The position numbers were made by a program, and so were the translations under genes. Below, one piece after another: positions 1-9,431 of a stretch of DNA of 35,367 nucleotides. Under the pieces are notes generated by a model that saw nothing but the letters and a program-made list of their open reading frames with translations, was not told where the DNA came from and searched no databases. Source of the DNA: Hyphomicrobiales bacterium. GTDB taxonomy: Bacteria; Pseudomonadota; Alphaproteobacteria; Rhizobiales; Methyloligellaceae. How positions within the stretch are numbered: the stretch's first letter is position 1; every line of letters starts with the position of its first letter. Where the stretch lies: the NCBI GenBank assembly GCA_021775525.1, contig JAJFHQ010000014.1, forward strand, positions 1 through 35,367, written 5' to 3'.

Positions 1-110
1 ACTGAGATCCACATGCCAATTGTATCGCGGATGGCCCCTTGTATGAGGGAGGTTAGAAACCCCTGGTTGTTCGAGCTGTCTGAATTGTCCGGACGATTAT
101 CATTTTGCAT
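1..110 (-). CDS. 5' part of a gene running off the left edge, function unknown
   Basis: An open frame starts with ATG at position 110 and reads leftward without a stop to the edge, giving 36 residues. The start is polar and rich in Asn, Asp and Ser (begins MQNDNRPDNSDSSNN). It then becomes more hydrophobic (FLTSLIQGAIRDTIGMWIS), which could be an amphipathic or membrane-associated helix. A purine-rich GAGAG lies just upstream of the ATG as a possible ribosome binding site. I do not recognise the family from so short a piece. It may belong to the same accessory patch as the SLATT/TIR pair, but it points the other way. Whether it is a real gene rests only on the clean frame and the start. Confidence 0.45.
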   Translation of the reverse strand, partial: MQNDNRPDNSDSSNNQGFLTSLIQGAIRDTIGMWIS

Positions 111-138
111 GGAATCTCTCGCGCAAGGTGCCCCTCAT

Positions 139-151
139 CTCACCAGGTGAG
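139..151. promoter_or_regulatory. Perfect palindrome CTCACC-A-GGTGAG, possible operator
   Basis: Six-base arms with a one-base centre, between the divergent left-edge gene and the GIY-YIG remnant. The same half-sites recur as an interrupted inverted repeat at 519-543, upstream of the SLATT gene. This could be a binding site for a dimeric regulator. No regulator gene is visible in the window. Confidence 0.3.
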
Positions 152-159
152 CATCATAT

Positions 160-369
160 GTGGGAACGCGCAGGACGATTGCCAATAGGGCAATCAAGAA
201 TGCCCTCAAGCAGGCGATAGCCGGTAGGGAAATCAAGAAGGCCCTCAAGCAGGCGATAGCCGGTAGGGCAAATAGACACGCTCTTCGAAAGATGCGCGCT
301 TGGAAAATCAGGCTGATCGAAGGAAGCAATCCTGAGTGGAATGACCTGTACGAAGATATCAACCGCTAA
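160..369 (+). pseudogene. Remnant of a GIY-YIG endonuclease gene, C-terminal end only
   Basis: The last 25 or so residues (RAWKIRLIEGSNPEWNDLYE) match the well-conserved end of the short GIY-YIG nuclease proteins common in Alphaproteobacteria, which are usually 90-100 residues. The N-terminal catalytic GIY and YIG strands are absent. In their place the frame holds two copies of a 13-residue unit containing ALKQAIAG, encoded by a 39-bp tandem repeat. The frame opens with GTG and has no convincing ribosome binding site. I read it as a decayed gene whose 5' part was lost and whose middle was expanded by repeat slippage. A short expressed peptide cannot be excluded. A hairpin 10 bp after the stop may be its old terminator. 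Confidence 0.6.
192..269 (+). repeat. 39-bp tandem direct repeat, two copies
   Basis: The units at 192-230 and 231-269 differ at two positions and keep the reading frame (13 codons each). A degraded partial third copy seems to lie just upstream at about 172-191. The repeats are adjacent with no spacer, so this is not a CRISPR array. Confidence 0.85.
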
Positions 370-378
370 GCCAATGGG

Positions 379-399
379 TCCCGGCAATGAATGCCGGGA
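379..399 (+). terminator. Hairpin after the GIY-YIG remnant
   Basis: Arms TCCCGGCA and TGCCGGGA pair perfectly over 8 bp around a 5-base loop. No T-tract follows, so it is either a weak or Rho-assisted terminator or a copy of the short CCCGGCA/TGCCGGG palindromes often scattered in Rhizobiales genomes. Confidence 0.45.
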
Positions 400-518
400 C
401 GACGCTCAGGTCTGCTGCATGGTCGGCTCCTCGTTCCTAAAGCGGGAAAGGATGGCATGACTTTTGAGTTGCCGTCTGGGCACGATGCAACTAAAAGAAC
501 AAATAAGGAACTTTATCA

Positions 519-543
519 AACTCACACCGTAGTTAGGTGAGTT
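519..543. promoter_or_regulatory. Inverted repeat AACTCAC-N11-GTGAGTT upstream of the SLATT gene
   Basis: Seven-base perfect arms lie 31 bp before the start of the SLATT gene. The half-site matches the tighter palindrome at 139-151. It is a candidate operator for the defence-like pair. A clear -35/-10 pair was not found here. Confidence 0.35.
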
Positions 544-573
544 GCCAATTATGCTAATCTTGACGCAAGGGAA

Positions 574-1446
574 TTGAAGGTGAATCACGCGGACTATCCT
601 GCCTTGTTCTTGGATGCTGATGCCAGCTCCAATCAATATCAGACAAAATTTTTGCGGTTGATACGTGGGGAATATCTGATGCTATTCCTTGCTTCTGTGT
701 TCTCCATGAGTCTCTTTGGCGGCGTTTTCTACTATGTGATTTACGCGGGTGTATTCTTTACTGGATTGGTGATTCTTCTAAGTCGAGCTCAGAGTAAGCC
801 AGAACAATGGTGGTATCGTTGTCGCGCACTTGCTGAGAGCGTAAAAACTCTGACATGGCGCTACATGATGCACGCCACTCCATTCGAAGAAAATACCACG
901 AAGGCTAAGGAACAGTTTCGTGACGAATTGCATGAGATGTTTCGCCAGAATAAAGAGACTGCGAAGCAAATTTCGGACGATTGGTCCGGAAATGATCAAA
1001 TAAGTAAAGCAATGGGGGATGTGCGTGGGATGTCTCGTGCCGATCGGATGGCATACTACCTGAGGCATCGCGTTGACGAGCAGCGTAACTGGTACAAAAG
1101 GAAGTCAAAGACAAATCGTAAATGCGCGCAGCGTTGGGTTTGGGTAAGTGGCATTGCCTATGTCCTTGCTGGAGGCATGGTTCTAACTCGCATTGCTTTG
1201 CCAGATTGGCAATTCTGGCCGATAGAACCTCTTATTGTACTCGCCGCTGTGGTCGTCGGTTGGATGCAAATCAAGAAGTTCAACGAACTCGCAGCCGCTT
1301 ACACAGTTGCCGCTCACGAGATCGGCATGATCCGGCCGAAGGCGGATGCTGTGAGGAATGGGAGCGATTTTTCGGAGTTTGTGAATGACGCTGAGATGGC
1401 GTTTTCTCGCGAGCATACGCTCTGGATCGCAAGACAATCAGACTGA
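574..1446 (+). CDS. DUF4231/SLATT-family four-helix membrane protein, putative defence effector
   Basis: The 290-residue protein has two hydrophobic hairpins: helices at about 34-51 and 53-70, then 188-207 and 216-233, separated by a polar helical middle. This fits the SLATT (SMODS- and SLOG-associating two-helix effector) group annotated as DUF4231. Family-like signatures are the WYRCRALAESVKTLTWRY segment right after helix 2 and FSREHTLW near the C-terminus. Known of the family: SLATT proteins are predicted pore-forming effectors in nucleotide-signalled immunity. Inferred here: a membrane-disrupting effector controlled by the TIR-like protein encoded 12 bp downstream. The start is TTG at 574, with AAGGGA just upstream; GTG at 580 is an alternative. 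The base composition is more AT-rich than uvrA or gyrA, which suggests transfer. Confidence 0.8.
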   Translation: MKVNHADYPALFLDADASSNQYQTKFLRLIRGEYLMLFLASVFSMSLFGGVFYYVIYAGVFFTGLVILLSRAQSKPEQWWYRCRALAESVKTLTWRYMMHATPFEENTTKAKEQFRDELHEMFRQNKETAKQISDDWSGNDQISKAMGDVRGMSRADRMAYYLRHRVDEQRNWYKRKSKTNRKCAQRWVWVSGIAYVLAGGMVLTRIALPDWQFWPIEPLIVLAAVVVGWMQIKKFNELAAAYTVAAHEIGMIRPKADAVRNGSDFSEFVNDAEMAFSREHTLWIARQSD

Positions 1447-1458
1447 AGGAGATGGCAA

Positions 1459-1956
1459 ATGGCTGCTGCATATGTGGTTTTTGACGGCGACAATGACAAG
1501 TGGGCCTATGCGTATCTGAACGGCTGGAAGGAAAACAAAAATATCGATTTCAATTATCAGAACGCGCACGACCTAGACACCATGACGGGTCAGGCGCAGA
1601 ACGAGCAATATGTCAAATCGAAATTGCGCGAACGGATGAAGAAGTCCAGCGTGGTGTTGGTTCTAGTAGGTGAGAAGACCAAAAATCTTCACAAATTTGT
1701 ACGTTGGGAGTTGGAACTGGCGCTTGAACTTGGACTACCGATCATCGCGGCGAATTTGAATAAGACGAATGGCAAAGATGATGATTTGTGTCCAGTCATT
1801 ATTCGGGGCAAGGCTTGCGTAGTTCACATTCCCTATACGCTCGAAGCGATCAAATATGGGATGAGAAATTTTCCTAGATTTTACAACGGACTGAGCCCAG
1901 AAAAGAAGGCCGCGACGGCAAATTACTATTACCAAGACTTTGATAAGAAGAGCTGA
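1459..1956 (+). CDS. TIR-like (MTH538/DUF1863, ThsB-like) domain protein
   Basis: The 165-residue soluble protein is a single Rossmann-like domain. It opens with a strand and an acidic loop (VVFDGDND, residues 6-13). A strand (SVVLVLVGEKTKN, about 64-76) follows, then VRWELELALE (81-90), where Glu84 sits where TIR-like proteins of this group place their conserved glutamate, and then the strand PIIAANLN. This pattern matches the TIR-like family that includes ThsB of Thoeris. ThsB proteins make a cyclic ADP-ribose-type signal from NAD+ on phage infection. That this protein does so is inference. An AGGAG site sits 7 bases before the ATG, and the gene follows the SLATT gene by 12 bp, so the two should be co-transcribed. 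Other TIR-like roles, such as plain NADase or protein scaffold, remain possible. Confidence 0.75.
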   Translation: MAAAYVVFDGDNDKWAYAYLNGWKENKNIDFNYQNAHDLDTMTGQAQNEQYVKSKLRERMKKSSVVLVLVGEKTKNLHKFVRWELELALELGLPIIAANLNKTNGKDDDLCPVIIRGKACVVHIPYTLEAIKYGMRNFPRFYNGLSPEKKAATANYYYQDFDKKS

Positions 1957-2039
1957 GTGCTTACGTAGGAAGCTGCTGGATAACAGTGTTCCTCTTCTGA
2001 GTCGGCTCACACCGCCGCCATCACCACAAACACCTCCAC

Positions 2040-2519
2040 CTACCTCGGCACACCCATGAGCAGCGTCCAGTAGGTTTGCTTGCCGGCCTTGGGGTTATAG
2101 GCGAGCGCCATGCCCATATGTTTCGCGCCGCGCCGGAGCAGGTTGGCGTTGTGGCCCTTGCTCACCGTCCAGTCCCTGATGACATCGCTCGTATTGTTAT
2201 ACCCGGCCGCGACATTTTCAGACGCAAGCCGCGGATTGTAGCCAAACGCCCGCGCGCGGTCCTTCGGCAGGGAGCCGTCCGAGCCCTTGTGGGAGACGCG
2301 CCCGCGCCCGGCGAGGTCCATTGAATGCGCCTGAGCCGCCGCCATCAGCTTGTCATTGATCGTGACGGGCGCCAGCCCGTGCGCCACACGGTGCGTGTTG
2401 ATCAGTTGTTGCGCGAGCTCAACGTTAAAGCTCGGCGCGGTCCTGGCGAGCGTCTGGGGCACCGCGTTTGAACACGCGCCGGCGAAAATCGAGAGTGCTG
2501 TGAGTGCCGAACAGATCAT
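2040..2519 (-). CDS. CAP (SCP/PR-1) domain protein, exported
   Basis: This is a 159-residue protein with a hydrophobic export signal ending near FAGACSNA, possibly a lipoprotein with an atypical lipobox, followed by a CAP domain. Visible CAP features are the helix with NTHRVAHGLAPV, the His of AQAHSMDL, SENVAAGY, the helix around VIRDWTVSKGHNANLL, the His of KHMGMAL, and the final strand QTYWTLLMG. Bacterial CAP proteins are secreted or envelope proteins whose substrates are mostly unknown. The reading frame extends further upstream, but ATG at 2519 is preceded by GAGGA at good spacing and puts the signal peptide at the N-terminus, so I chose it. It reads toward the TIR-like gene, with 83 bp between the stops. 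Confidence 0.85.
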   Translation of the reverse strand: MICSALTALSIFAGACSNAVPQTLARTAPSFNVELAQQLINTHRVAHGLAPVTINDKLMAAAQAHSMDLAGRGRVSHKGSDGSLPKDRARAFGYNPRLASENVAAGYNNTSDVIRDWTVSKGHNANLLRRGAKHMGMALAYNPKAGKQTYWTLLMGVPR

Positions 2520-2658
2520 GGCGCGTTCCTCATGTTTCGTCCCTGTCCCGCCCGCGCGAAATGTTGCAGCACTCTGCGGCAACAAAGCGGCCTCGCGATG
2601 GGGCGGCAGTTGTCTAGTTTTTCATGCAGGGATTAAATGAAGGTTGCCAGCGGGGAGC

Positions 2659-2756
2659 TTATTCAGCCGCTTCTGCCCGGTTCTTCGCGCCCGAGGGCTT
2701 GCCGGGGCGTCGCTCGAACAACCCTTTGGGGAACTGGCCTGTATAGCTGTCCTTTT
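2659..2756 (-). pseudogene. Displaced copy of the uvrA 3' end
   Basis: These 98 bp align without gaps to the true end of uvrA at 3697-3794, with nine mismatches (about 91% identity). Read on the minus strand they encode [20 protein letters not shown] and onward to AEAAE followed by a stop, against [20 protein letters not shown] in UvrA. There is no start or upstream uvrA sequence. The copy lies 56 bp beyond the end of the TauE/SafE gene, so that gene sits between a duplicate and the real uvrA tail. This suggests an insertion or recombination at the uvrA 3' end. Confidence 0.85.
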
Positions 2757-2812
2757 TCGCGTGCCACTGACGATGAAGGCAGATCTAAAACCCTGCACGG
2801 GATGCGGTAAGT

Positions 2813-3544
2813 TCAGGCATTCAGCAGGATGGCTATACCGCAGGCCGCCATGAATCCACTTAGGGCAATCTGATACCTGCCATTGTTAGAGCGAATAAAA
2901 ATCCTGTTTCCAACCAGTAGGTAGACTGACGTCGACACCAGGGCCATCAACAGGTTCAGGGATAACATCTTCTGGAACCCGGCGATCATCACCAGGACAA
3001 AAATCTGAACCACGCTGAACAGAAGGTAATAATAGGCAATCCGGTACCTTATTGTTTGCTTGTCAGTGCTGGTCGTGCTTGCGAAAACGGCGAGAAAAGC
3101 GCCCCCCAGATTGGTGAGGCCATGCACCGTCCCCATAACCGCATGATAGAAAGCAATATTCTTGCCAAGGGCGTTAGTCAGCCATCCCTGTACGCGCTGA
3201 TCAAGCCGGATAATCGCTGAAATCAGCAGTATCGCGCCGACTAAATAGTGGGGCCAAACCGTTGAAGACATTGATTCTGTGAATAATAACCCCAACGCGA
3301 TCCCCGGGATGCAGAGGAGATACAGATACGGGGAAATTGCTGGTCTCTGGCCCGGGAACGAAATCACTTGGAGGAGCGATATCGCCAAGGACGCCGGCAG
3401 CAGGAAACTGAGGGCTGTGGCGAACTCAAACCCCAACAGCAGGAGTGTCGGTGTTCCAAACACCAATATTCCAATGCCAAATACCGACTGGAAGATTGAG
3501 AGGGTCGCGATAACCGCGAGAATAAGAATAAACTGGTCCGGCAT
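2813..3544 (-). CDS. TauE/SafE-family membrane permease
   Basis: The 243-residue protein has seven to eight hydrophobic helices. The N-terminal stretch SVFGIGILVFGTPTLLLLGF matches the first repeat of the TauE/SafE (DUF81) family, and a second repeat-like segment is GTVHGLTNLGGAFLAVFAS. Known members export sulfite, sulfoacetate or related organic anions, or import two-carbon acids. The substrate cannot be told here. The gene stands alone between the real uvrA end and a decayed copy of that end, which suggests it arrived by insertion. The start is ATG at 3544, and the 152 bp upstream should hold its promoter. Confidence 0.75.
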   Translation of the reverse strand: MPDQFILILAVIATLSIFQSVFGIGILVFGTPTLLLLGFEFATALSFLLPASLAISLLQVISFPGQRPAISPYLYLLCIPGIALGLLFTESMSSTVWPHYLVGAILLISAIIRLDQRVQGWLTNALGKNIAFYHAVMGTVHGLTNLGGAFLAVFASTTSTDKQTIRYRIAYYYLLFSVVQIFVLVMIAGFQKMLSLNLLMALVSTSVYLLVGNRIFIRSNNGRYQIALSGFMAACGIAILLNA

Positions 3545-3696
3545 GGTGTGAAATTGTTCAGGTTTGAGGATAATGTATTCGCAGAGTTGTTGCGCTTTTT
3601 ACATCGATCGGCGTGAAGATTAAATGATCTTTGTCATCAATCTGATGGCCATGAGTGATTAATCCCGTGATCGCGGTAAAATTGACATTGAGGCCA

Positions 3697-6630
<2,934 letters not shown>

Positions 6631-6643
6631 GTCGTGGCTTTAC

Positions 6644-7192
6644 TCAGTCCTTCTCGCTGGCAGGACCGTGTCGGCTCAGATAAGCCTCCCGTGTCAGCGC
6701 AAAATATTTGTGTTCGATATTTGCGTGCATCCGGTCCTCAATATAGGGCAGACCGAGGCGTTGTAGTACCCGCAGTGACGGCTTGTTGTCAGGTAAAGAG
6801 ACAGCGACGATCTGATCCAATTCGAGCTCGCGAAACCCGTGATCCAGCAGGGCGCGGGCCGCTTCGCTCGCGTAACCGTTCCCCCAGGCCTCGGGCATCA
6901 GCTGGTAGCCGATTTCAATCTCGTGGCTGTCACGCAGGGTTTGCAGGAAAACCTGGCCAAGAAATGCTGATCCTTCGTCCTTGCGCCTCTTTGCAAACAC
7001 GGCCCACAATCCCAGGCCAGTGTCGCTGATAGAGGCCAGGGAATTTGCCAGCCTGTCTTCGGCTTCCGCAAGCGTGCCCGGCTCGGTGCGCCAGAAAAAC
7101 ACGCGGATGTCGCCGATCAGGCGATGGATCAGCGCGGCTTCTCCCTGAAGATAGGGACGCAGTGTCAGGCGATCGGTTTCAATTTCAGTCAT
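6644..7192 (-). CDS. GNAT-family N-acetyltransferase, RimJ/RimL type
   Basis: The 182-residue protein opens with [11 protein letters not shown], typical of the RimJ/RimL-like GNAT group. The acetyl-CoA binding core is visible as [27 protein letters not shown], in which the Q/R-x-x-G-x-G/A loop is WGNGYA, followed by [18 protein letters not shown]. The family acetylates N-terminal amines of ribosomal proteins, tRNA-linked or small-molecule amines; the target here is unknown. It lies 13 bp before uvrA on the same strand, and a LexA box overlaps its promoter 25 bp before the ATG, so it appears to be the first gene of an SOS-induced operon with uvrA. Confidence 0.85.
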   Translation of the reverse strand: MTEIETDRLTLRPYLQGEAALIHRLIGDIRVFFWRTEPGTLAEAEDRLANSLASISDTGLGLWAVFAKRRKDEGSAFLGQVFLQTLRDSHEIEIGYQLMPEAWGNGYASEAARALLDHGFRELELDQIVAVSLPDNKPSLRVLQRLGLPYIEDRMHANIEHKYFALTREAYLSRHGPASEKD

Positions 7193-7216
7193 GGGTGAGT
7201 GCGTGCAAGTGAAAAG

Positions 7217-7259
7217 GAACGTAAAGAGAACATATGCCGGGATTCATATCGCTGCGCAA
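7217..7259 (-). promoter_or_regulatory. SOS promoter with LexA box for the GNAT-uvrA operon
   Basis: On the minus strand the box at 7231-7217 reads GTTC-TCTTTAC-GTTC, an exact match to the alphaproteobacterial LexA consensus GTTC-N7-GTTC. A -35 TTGCGC (7259-7254), a 17-bp spacer and a -10-like CATATG (7236-7231) lie right before it, so LexA would cover the -10 and the start of transcription. The layout copies that of the ssb promoter at 8080-8124. Confidence 0.85.
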
Positions 7260-7306
7260 GCACGCTATATCCCCTGGTGCGCACACGATCTGGGCACAGA
7301 GTGCGG

Positions 7307-7906
7307 TCAGATCGGAATATGGTACCCGGTTAACATCCGCACCAGCAGCCAGAAGAAGACGCCCACTATAGGGTAGAAGGTGATGCCGAAGCCAAAGGCG
7401 CGCAGGTGCGGATTCTTGTGATAGCCAATCCAGAACAGGATGCGTCCCATCAGGAACAGGGATGTCAGGAGCGGGATTGACCGGGCCTCTGTCGCGGGCA
7501 GATAGAGCGCTACACCAGCAATGCCAACCAGGAACAACAGGAATTGTTCAACCGTGTTGAGGATGACCCGGGTGTTGATGTCGAGAGCGGAGTAGCGTTT
7601 GACCTGCTGGCCAACCCACATATCCGGATTGAGGCGTTGTGCCGCCACGATGGCAATTGCTGCGACCGCGGGCAGGATCGCAAGGATCGAACATTTTACC
7701 ATGAGCTCAAGACGGTCGGCCACATCCCAGGATGGCGGCGTCCAGAAAATGACTTGCTTCAGGCCAACGTAATAAATAAACGCGAACAGCCAGTTACCGA
7801 CGAGAACTTTCACAAAGGGCCAGGTTCGGCGTGAGAAGCCCAAAGGACCACGCCCCATGATTCGGGCCCTTTTTTCCGCCCGTTCGCGTGCTGCTGGAGT
7901 CATCAA
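7307..7906 (-). CDS. MAPEG-family membrane protein
   Basis: The 199-residue protein has four hydrophobic segments. NTVEQFLLFLVGIAGVALYL, an asparagine/glutamate-containing helix, is followed by GRILFWIGYHKN and LRAFGFGITFYPIVGVFFW, the arrangement of MAPEG (membrane-associated eicosanoid and glutathione metabolism) proteins. The N-terminal 40 residues are basic and cytosolic. Bacterial MAPEG proteins are little studied; some act as glutathione transferases. It lies 114 bp upstream of the GNAT gene on the same strand and separates uvrA from ssb. It has its own upstream region of over 400 bp and no LexA box within 200 bp of its start. Confidence 0.75.
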   Translation of the reverse strand: MMTPAARERAEKRARIMGRGPLGFSRRTWPFVKVLVGNWLFAFIYYVGLKQVIFWTPPSWDVADRLELMVKCSILAILPAVAAIAIVAAQRLNPDMWVGQQVKRYSALDINTRVILNTVEQFLLFLVGIAGVALYLPATEARSIPLLTSLFLMGRILFWIGYHKNPHLRAFGFGITFYPIVGVFFWLLVRMLTGYHIPI

Positions 7907-8022
7907 GTGCCTGTTCGGTAACCTGCGGCGACATACGCCGTCTCATCAAGCTGCTGCTGTTAAGTAAACTAGGCTGCTTTTGCCATGATTTTTGCGTGTT
8001 TAGGCGATAAATTGGCCAATTG

Positions 8023-8039
8023 TGTGCACTTCCTGCACA
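8023..8039. promoter_or_regulatory. Inverted repeat TGTGCA-N5-TGCACA between the MAPEG gene and ssb
   Basis: Perfect six-base arms lie 117 bp upstream of the MAPEG start and 41 bp before the ssb -35. A second short hairpin, GTGGC-N6-GCCAC, sits at 8043-8058. Together with the ssb promoter and leader these are the only structures I see in the 414 bp between MAPEG and ssb. Confidence 0.3.
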
Positions 8040-8079
8040 ATCGTGGCGTGTATGCCACACTCTACGTATCCAGAACCCG

Positions 8080-8124
8080 TTGCGTTTCGGGTGTTTGCGA
8101 CTTATATTAGAACAAACAAAGAAC
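8080..8124 (+). promoter_or_regulatory. SOS promoter with LexA box for ssb
   Basis: TTGCGT at 8080-8085, a 17-bp spacer and TATATT at 8103-8108 form a good sigma-70-like promoter. The LexA box GAAC-AAACAAA-GAAC at 8110-8124 follows at once; it is the reverse complement of GTTC-N7-GTTC. The predicted transcript would carry a leader of about 200 bases before the ssb start. Confidence 0.85.
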
Positions 8125-8139
8125 ATAAGGTGAGGCCCA

Positions 8140-8199
8140 ATGGCCAATCATCTGTGGACAGGTGTGTACAGGTGGTCACCCGCTCTGGCGGCCTTCTAG
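8140..8199 (+). CDS. Possible 19-residue leader peptide ahead of ssb
   Basis: AAGGTGAGG at 8127-8135 is a strong ribosome binding site placed just before ATG 8140. The frame codes for 19 residues (MANHLWTGVYRWSPALAAF) and ends at TAG 8199, about 120 bases before ssb. It begins within about 30 bases of the expected transcription start. The sequence is Trp-containing but has no run of one amino acid as in classical attenuators. It is visible only by eye and may be chance. Confidence 0.35.
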   Translation: MANHLWTGVYRWSPALAAF

Positions 8200-8320
8200 C
8201 CGAGCGGGCTAATGTGACTCGAAATACGCTTGGTGCCTGGATTCTTGAGTGCGCCTGGCAGGCAATTGTGCCGGGTGTTTGGACAGACAAGCGCTGAAAG
8301 GCGAATGAAAGGAACGCGGC

Positions 8321-8809
8321 ATGGCCGGATCAATCAACAAGGTCATTCTCATCGGTAATCTCGGTGCTGACCCGGAAATTCGCTCCATGCAGGACGGTCG
8401 GCCTGTATGCAATCTGCGGGTAGCAACTTCTGAGACCTGGAAGGACAAGTCTTCAGGTGAGCGCCGTGAGCGTACCGAGTGGCACCGGGTGGTGATCTTC
8501 AATGAAGGCCTGTGCAGGATTGCGGAACAATATCTCAAAAAAGGATCCAAGGTCTATCTCGAAGGCCAGCTCCAGACCCGCAAGTGGGAAAAAGACGGCC
8601 AGGACCATTACTCAACCGAGGTTGTACTGCAGGGTTTTAACTCCACGCTCACCATGCTGGACTCCCGCGAAAGCGGCGGGTCGGGAGATTATGCCAGTTC
8701 AAACGGTAATGGGGGCTCCGACTTTGGCCGCTCGGGTCCGATGGATACTGGCGGCAGCAGTGGTGGCGGATCCTTCGACAAGGAAATCGACGACGAGATT
8801 CCATTTTAG
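8321..8809 (+). CDS. ssb: Single-stranded DNA-binding protein
   Basis: SSB coats single-stranded DNA in replication, recombination and repair and recruits partners through its tail. The 162-residue protein has the OB fold over roughly residues 1-110 (start [18 protein letters not shown], then WHRVVIF and the [15 protein letters not shown] loop). A Gly/Ser-rich linker follows, and then the acidic tip DDEIPF, which binds partner proteins. A GAAAGGAA stretch precedes the ATG. It is expressed from the LexA-controlled promoter upstream, as expected for an SOS gene in this class. Confidence 0.98.
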   Translation: MAGSINKVILIGNLGADPEIRSMQDGRPVCNLRVATSETWKDKSSGERRERTEWHRVVIFNEGLCRIAEQYLKKGSKVYLEGQLQTRKWEKDGQDHYSTEVVLQGFNSTLTMLDSRESGGSGDYASSNGNGGSDFGRSGPMDTGGSSGGGSFDKEIDDEIPF

Positions 8810-8824
8810 CGCGGCGCTCTTCAT

Positions 8825-9136
8825 TTGATTTCAGAGCTCTCGCAAAAATGGCCCGCTGGAACGGTGACCCTGACCGGTCATATTGATGTGCCGGTAGAGC
8901 GCATGGAAGAGATTCAAGCTGCTCTTCCAGCCCACATCGATTTGACCCGGGCCGAGCCTGGCTGCCTGAGTTTCGAAGTTACGCCATGTCCTGATGTCAA
9001 TGGGCGCTTCCTGGTTTCAGAAGCCTTTGTCGACCAGCAGGCTTTCGACGCGCATCAGGCGCGCGCGAAAACCACAAACTGGGCGGAAGCGTCGAAAGGA
9101 ATCCCGCGGGACTATTCTGTCCGGGTCGAGGTGTAG
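8825..9136 (+). CDS. Antibiotic biosynthesis monooxygenase (ABM) domain protein, putative quinol monooxygenase
   Basis: The 103-residue protein has the ferredoxin-like ABM pattern: VTLTGHIDVP, the helix with HIDLTRAEPGCLSFEV, GRFLVSEAFVDQQAFDAHQA, then a Trp-containing end (TTNWAEASKG). Members are small cofactor-free oxygenases or heme-related enzymes (YgiN- or LsrG-like); the substrate is not predictable. The start is TTG at 8825, 15 bp after the ssb stop, so it may be read through from ssb. There is no better ATG in frame. Confidence 0.7.
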   Translation: MISELSQKWPAGTVTLTGHIDVPVERMEEIQAALPAHIDLTRAEPGCLSFEVTPCPDVNGRFLVSEAFVDQQAFDAHQARAKTTNWAEASKGIPRDYSVRVEV

Positions 9137-9431
9137 ACACTCTTTGTCGCTAATCACCGCTCTTCCGCTCGCGCAAATAGACTCACACTTTCAGGCAGCA
9201 TATGGATAACGATCCCGCCGAGGGTGTCTTGTCTGCAGCTATCGTCTATTTTACAGCTATTGAACTTCGACATCATCCGTTTGCGGACCGGCGATCCAAC
9301 GTCACTGGCATGCTGTATTCCCGACAGTCACATCGTGCACAATACCGTGAAGTCCGCTTCTTAGTCGTCTCCTCACACGTTGGTATGAGCAGTGGTGCTG
9401 TTTATGCACGTCATTGACGAAGGAGGCAGAC

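Noticed and set aside
192..269. Possible CRISPR array
   Set aside because: The two repeats are directly adjacent with no spacers, and they are translated in frame as part of the GIY-YIG remnant.
8022..8297. Plus-strand frame of 91 codons upstream of ssb
   Set aside because: It runs across the ssb promoter and LexA box, so it cannot be a gene read from that promoter, and it shows no protein features.
9202..9417. Plus-strand frame of 71 codons before the His/Arg-rich gene
   Set aside because: It has no domain and no convincing ribosome binding site, and its composition is unlike a real protein. The region more likely holds the promoter of the next gene.
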